From: UPXZ01 sp964634605
GTDB taxonomy: Bacteria > Bacteroidota > Bacteroidia > Bacteroidales > Paludibacteraceae
Length of the DNA stretch: 64,000 nucleotides
Assembly: GCA_964634605.1 (NCBI GenBank)
Contig: CAZWLJ010000007.1
Coordinates: 25,473-89,472, forward strand
Direction: 5' to 3'
Each line of letters opens with the position of its first letter. The stretch's first letter is position 1. Positions 8,499 to 18,073 of this stretch are shown here, piece by piece. Below the pieces are notes generated by a model. That model saw nothing but the letters and a program-made list of their open reading frames with translations, made no database searches and had not been told where the DNA came from. Made by a program: the position numbers and the translations under genes.

Positions 8499-10058
8499 AT
8501 GAAATTATTACTTAAAAAACTTGTTTTTGCATCTTTCCTCTTAATTGGAGTTGTGTCAGCATCAGCTCAAAAAGCCGAAAATCCACTGATCTTTGCCGAT
8601 GTACCCGATATGTCGATAGTCAGAGTGGGAGATACCTACTACATGAGCAGCACCACCATGCACATGAGTCCGGGCGTGCCTGTCATGAAATCCAAAGACC
8701 TGGTGAACTGGGAACTTGTAAGTTTTTGCTACGACATTCTCGACGATACCGATGCACTTAATCTCAACAATGGGAAAAACGCCTATGGAGGTGGCTCCTG
8801 GGCAAGTTGCATCCGCTATGTGAACAACACGTATTATGTATCAACATTTGCAGGAACTACCGGCACCACGTATATTTATTCCACAAAAAACATTGAAAAG
8901 GGACCCTGGGAAGTGAAAAAATTCAGGCCTTCCTACCACGACCACACAATTTTCTTTGATGACGACGGTAAAAATTACATCATCTGGGGAGCAGGAAAAC
9001 TCAGAATTGCTGAATTAAAAGAGGACCTGTCGGGGGTAAAAGAAGGTACCGAAAGGGTGCTGATAGAAAATGCGAGTGCACCTGCCGGAAATAATATCAT
9101 TCTCCAGTCCGAAGGTTCACAACTTTTCAAAGTGAACGGGAAATATTATCTTTTTAATATCACCTGGCCCCGAAACGGAATGAGAACCGTAATTATTCAC
9201 AAGGCTGACAAAATAACAGGGCCATACGAAGGAAGACTTGCATTGCAGGACCTGGGTGTAGCACAGGGAGGATTGATTGATACACCTGAAGGCGACTGGT
9301 ATGCCTACCTTTTCCGCGATTATGGAGCTGTGGGGCGTATTCCGTATTTGGTTCCCGTGAAATGGGAAGACGGATGGCCTGTTTTGGGAAATGAGGGCAA
9401 AGTGCCCGCTTCGCTTGACCTGCCGGCAGGTAAGGGATTAATACCCGGTATTGTGGCTTCGGATGATTTCAAACGGAAGAAAAACGAACCGTTACTTCCG
9501 CTGGTATGGCAGTGGAACCATAACCCGGATAATTCGAACTGGAAAGTGAACGGGAAAAAAGGCTATTTACGATTAATAAACGGACGTGTGGACCATGAAA
9601 TTCTCGCTGCAAGAAATATGCTTACTCAACGCACCATCGGACCAAAATGCGTGGGAGAAACCAAAATAAACGTCTCCAAAATGAAAGAAGGCGATGTTGC
9701 CGGTTTGATGTTGCTTCAGGTAAAATACGCCTTTGCAGGTGTCAGATATGAAAACGGCGAAAAATACATCGTAATGGTCAATGCAGGTGCGGATAAACCC
9801 GGGGAAGAAATCAAAATACCATTGAAAGGAAAATATGTATATTTCAAAGCCACCTGCGACTTCACAAATATGCGCGACATGGCCGACTTCTATTACAGCA
9901 TTGACGGGAAAAAATGGAACAAAATCGGAACACCTCTGCACATGAAATACACACTTCCTCATTTCATGGGATATCGCTACGGTTTGTTCAGTTATGCAAC
10001 GAAAAACACAGGCGGATATGTTGATTTTGACTACTTCAGCATCAATTATAACAACTAA
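8499..10058 (+). CDS. GH43 (subfamily 12-like) arabinofuranosidase
   Basis: 519 residues with a Sec signal peptide ending near ASAQ. The N-terminal propeller has base Asp37 in DVPDMSIVRVGDTYYM, Asp148 in YHDHTIFFDDDG and acid Glu205 in QSEGSQLFKVNGKYY. The C-terminal 200 residues, starting near DDFKRKKNEPLLPLVWQWNHNP, are the concanavalin-like beta-sandwich (GH43_C2/DUF1349 type) found on GH43_10, 11 and 12 enzymes. The overall look is closest to subfamily 12, whose members mostly remove arabinofuranose from arabinoxylan. It lies in an unbroken enzyme run with 14- and 17-base gaps to its neighbours. Confidence 0.85.
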   Translation: MKLLLKKLVFASFLLIGVVSASAQKAENPLIFADVPDMSIVRVGDTYYMSSTTMHMSPGVPVMKSKDLVNWELVSFCYDILDDTDALNLNNGKNAYGGGSWASCIRYVNNTYYVSTFAGTTGTTYIYSTKNIEKGPWEVKKFRPSYHDHTIFFDDDGKNYIIWGAGKLRIAELKEDLSGVKEGTERVLIENASAPAGNNIILQSEGSQLFKVNGKYYLFNITWPRNGMRTVIIHKADKITGPYEGRLALQDLGVAQGGLIDTPEGDWYAYLFRDYGAVGRIPYLVPVKWEDGWPVLGNEGKVPASLDLPAGKGLIPGIVASDDFKRKKNEPLLPLVWQWNHNPDNSNWKVNGKKGYLRLINGRVDHEILAARNMLTQRTIGPKCVGETKINVSKMKEGDVAGLMLLQVKYAFAGVRYENGEKYIVMVNAGADKPGEEIKIPLKGKYVYFKATCDFTNMRDMADFYYSIDGKKWNKIGTPLHMKYTLPHFMGYRYGLFSYATKNTGGYVDFDYFSINYNN

Positions 10059-10075
10059 AATAAGAGCCAAACAGC

Positions 10076-11800
10076 ATGAAAAAGATTCAGGAAAAAGTAT
10101 TTGTTTTAAGTTTAATCGGGCTGATGCTGATTCCATTAACCGGAATGAGTGCACAAAAAAAGTCAGTTTCCAACAATCCTGTTTTTACAAGTTATGTATA
10201 TCAGGGTGAAGATCAGGTATATGATGATTTTCCGTTGAAACCGGATGAGTTTTACAATCCAATTTTGCAGGGATGCTACCCCGATCCGTCCATTACCCGT
10301 AAAGGTGATGATTATTTCCTGGTTACATCCACATTTGCCATGTTTCCGGGTGTACCGATTTTCCACTCAAAAGATATGGTAAACTGGAAACAGATCGGAC
10401 ACGTTCTCGACAGAAAGTCGCAACTGAAAGTGCAGGATACAGGTATCAGCGCCGGAATTTACGCTCCTTCCATCAAATACAACCCAAATAACGAAACATT
10501 TTATATGATTACCACCCAGTTTGCCGGCAATGTGAACAATATGTTGGTAAAGACAAAAGATCCATTCATGGGCTGGAGTGAAGTTTACAAACTGAATTTC
10601 AGCGGCATAGATCCATCGCTGTTCTTTGACGACGACGGCAAAGCCTACGTGGTACACAACGATGCTCCGGATCCCGGAAAAGAGCTTTACAAAGGACACC
10701 GCGTGATTAAAATCTGGGAATATGATATTGAAAACGACCAAGTAATAGCCGGAACTGATAAGATAATTGTGGATGGAGGGGTCGATCTTTCGAAAAAACC
10801 AATCTGGATTGAAGCGCCGCACATTTACAAAAAAAACGGAATTTACTACCTGATGTGCGCCGAAGGCGGAACAGGCGGATGGCACAGCGAGGTAATCTTC
10901 ACGAGCAACAATCCCAAAGGTCATTACGTTCCCGCACCATCCAATCCGATACTGTCACAACGCTACCTGAACCCTGACCGTGCCAATAAAGTGGACTGGG
11001 CCGGTCACGCAGATATTGTGGAAGGACCAGATGGAAAATACTATGGAGTATTCCTGGCCATTCGTCCTAACGAAAAAGGACTGGTAAATACCGGACGCGA
11101 GACATTCATCCTGCCGGTGGACTGGAGCGGAAAGTATCCGGTATTCGAAAACGGACTCGTGCCAATGGAACCGAAACTGAAAATGCCGAAAGGAGTGGTG
11201 AACAAATCCGGAACAGAAGGGTTTTTCCCGAATGGAAATTTCACTTTTACCGATAATTTTACGGATCAAAACCTCGACTACCGCTGGATTGGCATGAGAG
11301 GACCGCGCGAAGATTTCATTACGACTTCAAAAAACGGACTGAGCATCAAACCCTTCGAGGTCAGCATCAAAGCCGTTGCTCCGGTTTCAGCGCTTTTCCA
11401 GCGCCAGCAGCATCAGCGTTTTACCGTTACCACTACGATGAAATTTACTCCGAAATCGGACAGGGAACTGGCAGGAATTACATGTTATCAAAGCGAAAGA
11501 TTCAACTACGTTTTCGGAGTGACAAAAAAGGAGAAAGACTTTTATATTCTGCTTCAAAGAACCGATAAAGGACAATCCAAAATCATTGCATCCGAAAAAA
11601 TTGACTTGAAAAAACCGGTTCAGTTGCAGGTGGTAGCCAGAGGCGACGAATACAATTTCAATTATTCTGTGGACGGAGTGAATTTCGTCAAACTGGGAGG
11701 AACTGAATCAGGCGATATTCTCTCTACCAATGTTGCCGGTGGATTTACCGGCAGTTTAATCGGGCTTTATGCCACATCAGCCAACGATGCTCAGCCGTAA
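10076..11800 (+). CDS. GH43 (subfamily 10-like) beta-xylosidase/arabinofuranosidase
   Basis: 574 residues with a Sec signal (GMSAQ). The propeller begins with NPILQGCYPDPSITRKG, where Asp70 is the base; Asp179 in SGIDPSLFFDDDG and acid Glu246 in IWIEAPHIYKK complete the triad. The pattern YFLVTSTFAMFPGVPIFHSK is typical of XynB-like GH43 xylosidases. A C-terminal beta-sandwich (about 390-560, starting FTFTDNFTDQNLDYRWIG) matches the GH43_C2 domain that shapes the active-site pocket in this group. It probably trims xylose or arabinose from imported oligosaccharides in the periplasm. I place it near subfamily 10, with moderate certainty. Confidence 0.85.
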   Translation: MKKIQEKVFVLSLIGLMLIPLTGMSAQKKSVSNNPVFTSYVYQGEDQVYDDFPLKPDEFYNPILQGCYPDPSITRKGDDYFLVTSTFAMFPGVPIFHSKDMVNWKQIGHVLDRKSQLKVQDTGISAGIYAPSIKYNPNNETFYMITTQFAGNVNNMLVKTKDPFMGWSEVYKLNFSGIDPSLFFDDDGKAYVVHNDAPDPGKELYKGHRVIKIWEYDIENDQVIAGTDKIIVDGGVDLSKKPIWIEAPHIYKKNGIYYLMCAEGGTGGWHSEVIFTSNNPKGHYVPAPSNPILSQRYLNPDRANKVDWAGHADIVEGPDGKYYGVFLAIRPNEKGLVNTGRETFILPVDWSGKYPVFENGLVPMEPKLKMPKGVVNKSGTEGFFPNGNFTFTDNFTDQNLDYRWIGMRGPREDFITTSKNGLSIKPFEVSIKAVAPVSALFQRQQHQRFTVTTTMKFTPKSDRELAGITCYQSERFNYVFGVTKKEKDFYILLQRTDKGQSKIIASEKIDLKKPVQLQVVARGDEYNFNYSVDGVNFVKLGGTESGDILSTNVAGGFTGSLIGLYATSANDAQP

Positions 11801-11818
11801 TATTTAATTTTTCAATAA

Positions 11819-14800
11819 ATGAAAACCAGACTGTTAGATTTGATTTTAATCAGCTGTATCTCCATCGCTGTATTTACATCAGGCACCAGAAGTTCAGCAA
11901 AACCGATTTATCTCAATACCTCCTATTCATTCAGGGAACGTGCTGTAGATCTTGTTTCGCGAATGACATTGGATGAAAAAATCAGCCAGCTGGGTAATAC
12001 CATGCCTCCCATACCGCGTTTGGGAATAAACCATTACGATGTGTGGGGAGAAGCCCTGCACGGAGTGATGGGCAGAAACAACAACAGCGGAATGACAGCA
12101 ACTTCATTCCCGAATAGCGTGGCTGCAGGAGCTACCTGGGACCCTGAACTGATTAAACGGGAAGCCACTGTCATTTCCGATGAAGCTCGCGGTTTTAATT
12201 TTGAAAAAATATTTACTCTGACCTATTGGTCGCCGGTGATAGAGCCTGCCCGCGATCCGAGATGGGGAAGAACCGCCGAAACCTTTGGCGAAGACCCGCA
12301 TCTCGTTTCAGAAATTGGAAAAGGCTTTATTCAGGGTATGATGGGAAATGATCCGATGTACCTGAAAACAGTTCCCTGCGGAAAACATTACCTGGCTAAC
12401 AACTCCGAATTCAACCGCCACACAGGCAGTTCGAATATGGACGACAGGGATATGCGTGAATTTTACCTGGCACCCTACAGAAAACTGATAAGGGATTACA
12501 AATTGCCTTCCATAATGACGGCTTACAATGCTGTAAACGGTATTCCCGTATCAGCCAGTCCTTACCTGGTGGATACGATAACCCGGAAAACTTACGGACT
12601 GGATGGCTACATCACAGGCGACTGCGGTGCCATCGATGACATGGTTCGCGGACATAATTACACGAAAAGTTTTGAAGAAGCAGCTGCCATGGGCTTGAAA
12701 TCGGGTGTAGACTCCGACTGCGGCGGTGTATATCAAAATCATATTCAGCAGTCTTTGAAAAAGGGATTGCTGACAATCGGTGATATTGACCGGGCACTAA
12801 TCAATCTTTTTACCATCCGAATGCGGCTCGGCGAGTTCGATCCGAAAGCCAGGGTACCTTTTGCCGGAATAAAATCCGGGATAATCAACGATCCGTCACA
12901 CAATGACCTGGCAGTGGAAGTTGCGTTGAAAACACCGGTGCTACTAAAAAACACCAAACCGGCACAATCGTCGGAGAATGCATTACCCATCAACCTCAAT
13001 AAAGTGAAGAAAATTGCCCTACTTGGACCACAGGCCGATAAGGTTGAGCTGGGCGACTATTCCGGCCCTGTGGAACCTGAACTGAGCATTTCACCTTTAA
13101 AAGGGATTCAAAACTACATCAGGGAAAACAACCTGAATACCGAACTGGTAACACTCTCAGGCGGTAATACCGAACGAAAAACAGACTTTCTTACGGTAGC
13201 TCGTTTCTCTACCGTTTTATCCGGAAAAGTTATGATGGAGTATGATGCTACAAAGTTTGACCAGGCGGCAAACGGAGTTATTGCCTCCTACCGGTTTGGA
13301 CAGACCGTACTGCAGGGCATCAAGGACGGCGACTGGACGATGTATAAAAATGTTGATATTACGAATGTCGATTCCATCCGGTTCAATCTGGCTGTTTCGG
13401 GTGAAGGAGGCATTCTTGAGGTTAGAGTAGGATCAGCCTCCGGAAATATTCTGGCTTCGGAAGTCATCAAACCCCTCGAAAATCGTGGTGATTTCAGAAA
13501 TTACGGAAGGAATCGAATTATTCCGTTGAAAATCAATAATCTGGGAATTTCAGGACCCCAGCCGCTTGTTTTAGTATACAAGGAAGTTCCGGGCTCTGCA
13601 ATAGATCAGCAAATCCTTGATATAGCAGTTTCAGCAGATGTAGCATTGGTTTTTGTAGGTACCGACCAGTCGACCGGACGTGAAGAATCTGACAGGTTCT
13701 CGCTGAAACTTCCCGGAAATCAGAACGAATTAATCCGGGCAGTTGCCGCCGTCAATCCGAATACCATTGTCATCATGCAAACCATGGGGATGGTGGAAGT
13801 GGAACCTTTTAAAAATAATCCCAACGTTTCAGGAATTATCTGGACCGGATACAACGGTCAGGCACAGGGAACGGCTATGGCCAGAATCCTTTTTGGCGAT
13901 GTGAATCCCAGCGGAAAACTCAATGTGACGTGGCATAAATCCCTCAGCGATATACCCGATTTGAATGATTATACGCTTCGCGGAAAAAATTCCAACGGAA
14001 GAACATACTGGTATTTCGACAAGGATGTTTCCTATGAATTTGGATTTGGAATGTCCTACACCACGTTTGAGTACAGTAATTTCAAAATAGATAAAACCCG
14101 TATCACGCCAAACTGCAAAGTTACTGTCAGCGTGGATGTTTCCAATACAGGAAAAATGGATGGGGATGAGGTGGTTCAGGTTTATGTAAAAACCCCCGAT
14201 AGTCCCGCATCGCTCGAACGGCCAATAAAAAGGCTGAAAGGTTTCAAAAGAGTGACCATTCCGCGCGGACAGACCAAAACAGTTTCCATTGAAATTGACG
14301 GAGAAGATCTTTGGTTTTGGGATGATAAAGAAAACAAAATAACGTTTGACCCGGGAAAGTACGTTTTCGAAATCGGAGCTTCATCCAAAGACATCAAAGG
14401 CAGCGTTGAAGCAACCATGTCAGGAGTTTATAAACCCATGTTAGCTACAGTTGTGGCAGAAAGCGACCTGTCTGTTTTAAGACCCGGAGCAACACTACAG
14501 ACTCGTGTCACAGCAGCCATGTCCGACGATAGTTTCTTAGACCTCGCTAAAGCAAAAGTAACGTATAGATGCAACAATCCTTCCGTAGCTTTTGTAGATA
14601 ATAAAGGGAATGTAACGGTTAAAGGCATAGGTGTAGCAACGATTTTTGCTGATGTAACCATTGATGGGAAAACCGTTACAGGCAGTTATCCTATAAAAGT
14701 GATGCCTGACCTCACTCCAAAATCGATTATAGTGAATGGAAAACCTGTGACTGATTTTGCCAAAGATAACAAAGCATACAGCTACCTGCTTGATAAAAAA

Positions 14801-15643
14801 TCGAAAATACCCGTAGTGAAAGCAGCTGCCATGTATCCGGATATCCGGGTGGATATTGTACAAGCCGCAGGTGTACCCGGAACAGCAACTGTAAATCTGA
14901 TTGACGATGTTACTTCTGAGATAAATACCTGTTATTTAAATTTCGACGTAAAATCACAAAGCGATGAATTCATTCAGAACACACCAGGTGAGCAGTGGAA
15001 ATGGATCAGAGAAGATCAGGCTTCATATTCATTCGCTAAAAAACCTGGTTCGCTGACCATTACAAGCCAGCCTGGTGATGTGTCAGAACATACTAATAAT
15101 GGCCGGAACCTGTTCCTGCAAAGCACAAACAACGACTGGACCATCGAAACAAAACTTACTGCATCCAGAATACCATCGCAGCCTGAGAATGCCGGAATTC
15201 TGGTTTACCAGGACGATGACAATTTCATCAAACTCATGTTCCGTGCAGTAGTGAAAACAAGCCAGATGAAAAGACCGGGTGCTCCTGTTCATCCGGGTAC
15301 CATCGACCTGATGATGGAAGAAAATGGCATACCTAAATCATTTGCAAGCTGCAACGTGCCAAATCCTGTGGTCGAAGGAAATCCGCTTATTCTCCGGCTT
15401 GTCAGAAAAGGAAACCTTTATACGGCATATTATTCACTGGATGGAACTAAATTTGACATGCTCGGCTCGGCAACTACCTTACTCAAAGACATCCGGTCAG
15501 GATTGATGGTTTGTGATGGCATCATTACCCAGTACATGAAAAGCATTTTCTGGTTCGATTCGGATACCACCAAACCCGATACGCCATTCGATGTTTCGTT
15601 TGATTATTTTCGGATTACAAATAACGGATTGACTACCAAATAA
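11819..15643 (+). CDS. GH3 beta-xylosidase-like protein with extra C-terminal Ig-like and concanavalin-like domains
   Basis: 1274 residues, well above the 750-900 usual for GH3 xylosidases. The N-terminal GH3 barrel has MTLDEKISQLG, EALHGV and PVIEPARDPRWGR, with nucleophile Asp268 in ITGDCGAIDDM. The second GH3 domain has GPQAD, an inserted beta-sandwich of PA14/CBM6 look at about 450-590, and GREESDRFSL with acid-candidate Glu622/623. A fibronectin III-like domain follows (about 755-870, with LKRLKGFKRV). Then come a bacterial Ig-like domain (about 880-970), a short beta domain, and a concanavalin-like domain (about 1055-1270). The extra domains may bind polysaccharide. The signal is hydrophobic without a lipobox. 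Beta-xylosidase is the likeliest activity given the locus. Confidence 0.87.
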   Translation: MKTRLLDLILISCISIAVFTSGTRSSAKPIYLNTSYSFRERAVDLVSRMTLDEKISQLGNTMPPIPRLGINHYDVWGEALHGVMGRNNNSGMTATSFPNSVAAGATWDPELIKREATVISDEARGFNFEKIFTLTYWSPVIEPARDPRWGRTAETFGEDPHLVSEIGKGFIQGMMGNDPMYLKTVPCGKHYLANNSEFNRHTGSSNMDDRDMREFYLAPYRKLIRDYKLPSIMTAYNAVNGIPVSASPYLVDTITRKTYGLDGYITGDCGAIDDMVRGHNYTKSFEEAAAMGLKSGVDSDCGGVYQNHIQQSLKKGLLTIGDIDRALINLFTIRMRLGEFDPKARVPFAGIKSGIINDPSHNDLAVEVALKTPVLLKNTKPAQSSENALPINLNKVKKIALLGPQADKVELGDYSGPVEPELSISPLKGIQNYIRENNLNTELVTLSGGNTERKTDFLTVARFSTVLSGKVMMEYDATKFDQAANGVIASYRFGQTVLQGIKDGDWTMYKNVDITNVDSIRFNLAVSGEGGILEVRVGSASGNILASEVIKPLENRGDFRNYGRNRIIPLKINNLGISGPQPLVLVYKEVPGSAIDQQILDIAVSADVALVFVGTDQSTGREESDRFSLKLPGNQNELIRAVAAVNPNTIVIMQTMGMVEVEPFKNNPNVSGIIWTGYNGQAQGTAMARILFGDVNPSGKLNVTWHKSLSDIPDLNDYTLRGKNSNGRTYWYFDKDVSYEFGFGMSYTTFEYSNFKIDKTRITPNCKVTVSVDVSNTGKMDGDEVVQVYVKTPDSPASLERPIKRLKGFKRVTIPRGQTKTVSIEIDGEDLWFWDDKENKITFDPGKYVFEIGASSKDIKGSVEATMSGVYKPMLATVVAESDLSVLRPGATLQTRVTAAMSDDSFLDLAKAKVTYRCNNPSVAFVDNKGNVTVKGIGVATIFADVTIDGKTVTGSYPIKVMPDLTPKSIIVNGKPVTDFAKDNKAYSYLLDKKSKIPVVKAAAMYPDIRVDIVQAAGVPGTATVNLIDDVTSEINTCYLNFDVKSQSDEFIQNTPGEQWKWIREDQASYSFAKKPGSLTITSQPGDVSEHTNNGRNLFLQSTNNDWTIETKLTASRIPSQPENAGILVYQDDDNFIKLMFRAVVKTSQMKRPGAPVHPGTIDLMMEENGIPKSFASCNVPNPVVEGNPLILRLVRKGNLYTAYYSLDGTKFDMLGSATTLLKDIRSGLMVCDGIITQYMKSIFWFDSDTTKPDTPFDVSFDYFRITNNGLTTK

Positions 15644-15655
15644 ATATTATCAAAC

Positions 15656-16810
15656 ATGAAAAAATTAAATTCTTTTTACTTGCTGGCCTTTCTTGCAGGT
15701 GTCATGTTTTACTCTTTGCGGTCTGATGCTCAAGTCGTTGAAGATTTCAAAACTTCCTCCACAACTCAGATGGGTAAAAAATTCCCGCAGGTAAACTCCG
15801 AAGGGAGAGTTCGCGTACAGATTTCGGCTCCGGATGCCAAATTGGTTCAGCTTGACATTGGAGCTGTGAAGTACGATTTAATTAAAGATGAAAATGGCAT
15901 TTGGACAGGTGAATCTGCTCCTCAGGACGAAGGTTTTCACTATTATCAGCTAAACATTGACGGTGCATCGGTTCCGGATCCTGGAAGCTTGTACTATTAT
16001 GGTGCTTCAAGATGGGGTAGCGGAATTGAGGTGCCGGCTCACGATCAGGACTTTTACGCCCTGAAAAATGTACCTCACGGACAGGTACGTGAACATATTT
16101 ACTATTCCGAAGTGAATAAAAACATGCGTCGCTGTTTTATATACACACCTCCCGGATACGATAAAAATACAAAAAAACGGTATCCGGTACTCTATCTGCA
16201 GCACGGAGGCGGCGAAAATGATACCGGCTGGTCAGCACAGGGACATGCTAACCTCATCATGGATAATCTGATTGCCGAAGGCAAGGCAAAACCATTTATC
16301 ATCGTGATGGACAACGGCACATGGACCATGAGTGGTCCGCGCACAAATGAGCGTGGTACATGGCCTCCCAAAGGATGGGCTGATGGATTTATGAATACGC
16401 TTTTGAAAGATATCATCCCGATGATTGATGCCAGTTACCGCACGCTCGCAAATCAGAAAAACCGGGCAATGGCAGGTCTTTCGATGGGTGGCATGCAGAC
16501 CCGCGTTATAACCCTGGCAAATCCGGAGGTATTTTCACAAGTAGGTATGTTCAGCGGTGGAAGTATCAGCGTGGAAGATGTAAATAACGCTCCCGGATTT
16601 AAGGAAAAAGTGAAGCTCCTTTTTGTCAGTTATGGCAGCCGCGAACTGGATAATCCGAGAACAAATATGAATGGCGGACCAAAAGATAATACCGAAAAAC
16701 TCAAAGAAACCGGTATGAATACGCACTTCTATATTTCACCTGATACAGCTCACGAATGGCAAAGCTGGCGCAGAAGTTTGTACCAGTTTGCTCAGTTGGT
16801 TTTCAAATAA
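15656..16810 (+). CDS. CE1 esterase (feruloyl/acetyl-xylan esterase) with N-terminal CBM48-like domain
   Basis: 384 residues with a Sec signal (SDAQ). Residues about 40-130 form a CBM48/E-set-like beta domain (RVRVQISAPDAKLVQLDIG, EGFHYYQLNIDG), and the rest is an esterase D-like alpha/beta hydrolase. The nucleophile is Ser276 in AGLSMGGMQ, and the histidine is in TAHEWQSWRRSLYQF. CBM48-CE1 proteins in xylan loci are often feruloyl esterases that cut ferulate from arabinose side chains. Acetyl esterase activity is the main alternative. The stop codon is 12 bases before the next start. Confidence 0.88.
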   Translation: MKKLNSFYLLAFLAGVMFYSLRSDAQVVEDFKTSSTTQMGKKFPQVNSEGRVRVQISAPDAKLVQLDIGAVKYDLIKDENGIWTGESAPQDEGFHYYQLNIDGASVPDPGSLYYYGASRWGSGIEVPAHDQDFYALKNVPHGQVREHIYYSEVNKNMRRCFIYTPPGYDKNTKKRYPVLYLQHGGGENDTGWSAQGHANLIMDNLIAEGKAKPFIIVMDNGTWTMSGPRTNERGTWPPKGWADGFMNTLLKDIIPMIDASYRTLANQKNRAMAGLSMGGMQTRVITLANPEVFSQVGMFSGGSISVEDVNNAPGFKEKVKLLFVSYGSRELDNPRTNMNGGPKDNTEKLKETGMNTHFYISPDTAHEWQSWRRSLYQFAQLVFK

Positions 16811-16822
16811 TTGATATTTCAA

Positions 16823-18055
16823 ATGAAAACAATATTCAGGAATTCTGTTTTTTTGGTTGCAGGACTGCTCATCACTGCATTTATGCTGAGCTGCTCCGGT
16901 TCAAAATCCGTGTTAAATAAAAACACGTCCTGGGTGGGTACATGGAGTACTGCTCCTCAGCTGGTGGAGCCACACAATATGCCTCCTGAGCCTGGATTGA
17001 CAGAAAACACAATTCGTCAGATTGTCCGGGTTTCCATTGGTGGCGAAACGGTTCGGCTCAGATTCTCAAATGCTTTCAGTAAAAGTCCCGTTGAACTCAG
17101 GTCGGTAGTTGTTGCTGATTATCGGGAGGGTAGTTCTGTTGATATTTCAACCCAAAAGATGCTGAAATTCAACAAAAACCGCAGTGTCACCATGACTCCC
17201 GGAAGCGAGGTTTTATCAGATCCGTTAAAATTTAATATTAAACCAGGATCCAGACTGGCTATAACAATTCATTTCGGCCGGACTTCACCCGATGTTACCG
17301 GACATCCCGGATCGCGCACCAGTTCCTTTATTCTGAAAGGAAACAACATGGATTCCCCTGATTTTTCAGGTGCTGTAATTACCGATCACTGGTATGTAAT
17401 TAACGGAATCGAGGTGAAACCGGCTCAAAATTCATTCGCTGTGGCTGTTTTGGGAAATTCAATCACTGACGGAAGAGGCTCGGGTACAAACCGCCAGAAT
17501 CGCTGGACAGATATTCTTTCAGCAAGACTTCTGGAGAACGAAGCCACTGATAATATCGGAGTACTGAACCTGGGAATTGGCGGCAACTGCGTTGTTCGTG
17601 GCGGATTGGGACCGACGGCGCTCGAACGGTTTGACAGGGATATTTTATCGCAAAGCAATGTCCGCTGGCTGATTATTTTGGAGGGGATTAACGACATAGG
17701 GGGAATAAAATCAGAGGAGGAGGCTGAAAAAACCGTGAAAGAACTGATAAATGCCTACGATCAAATGATTACCAGGGCGCATACCAAAGGAATTCTCGTT
17801 TACGGAGCCACAATACTTCCTTTTGCAAAGTCATTCTACGATACTCCTTACCGGCAGTATGCCCGTGATACCGTAAACGAATGGATTCGGAATTCAGGGC
17901 GTTTTGATGCTGTGATTGATTTTGATAAAATCATGCGCAACCCCGGTGATGTGAAAACCATTTTGCCGGATATGCACGACGGCGATTTTCTCCACCCGAA
18001 CGAAAAAGGTTACAGGCGAATGGGTGAAAGTGTTGATTTAGATTTATTCAAATAA
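16823..18055 (+). CDS. SGNH/GDSL esterase (XynE-like), lipoprotein
   Basis: The ATG at 16823 is chosen over an upstream TTG at 16811; this gives 410 residues with a lipobox (MLSC). The N-terminal 190 residues are a beta-rich domain, followed by the SGNH hydrolase: block I GNSITDGRG with Ser213, block II glycine in LNLGIGGNC, block III GINDIGG, and the Asp388/His391 pair in GDFLHPN. This is the XynE-like group of SGNH hydrolases, often found with xylanases and thought to remove acetyl groups from xylan. The position between a CE1 gene and a CE6-CE1 fusion supports a role in deacetylation. Confidence 0.86.
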   Translation: MKTIFRNSVFLVAGLLITAFMLSCSGSKSVLNKNTSWVGTWSTAPQLVEPHNMPPEPGLTENTIRQIVRVSIGGETVRLRFSNAFSKSPVELRSVVVADYREGSSVDISTQKMLKFNKNRSVTMTPGSEVLSDPLKFNIKPGSRLAITIHFGRTSPDVTGHPGSRTSSFILKGNNMDSPDFSGAVITDHWYVINGIEVKPAQNSFAVAVLGNSITDGRGSGTNRQNRWTDILSARLLENEATDNIGVLNLGIGGNCVVRGGLGPTALERFDRDILSQSNVRWLIILEGINDIGGIKSEEEAEKTVKELINAYDQMITRAHTKGILVYGATILPFAKSFYDTPYRQYARDTVNEWIRNSGRFDAVIDFDKIMRNPGDVKTILPDMHDGDFLHPNEKGYRRMGESVDLDLFK

Positions 18056-18073
18056 AACTTTAACTGATAAAAA

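Noticed and set aside
8934..8960. Loss of the usual Asp-Pro in the GH43_12-like enzyme (YHDHT)
   Set aside because: The aspartate itself is kept (Asp148) and the next residue varies within GH43 subfamilies, so there is no sign of an inactive enzyme.
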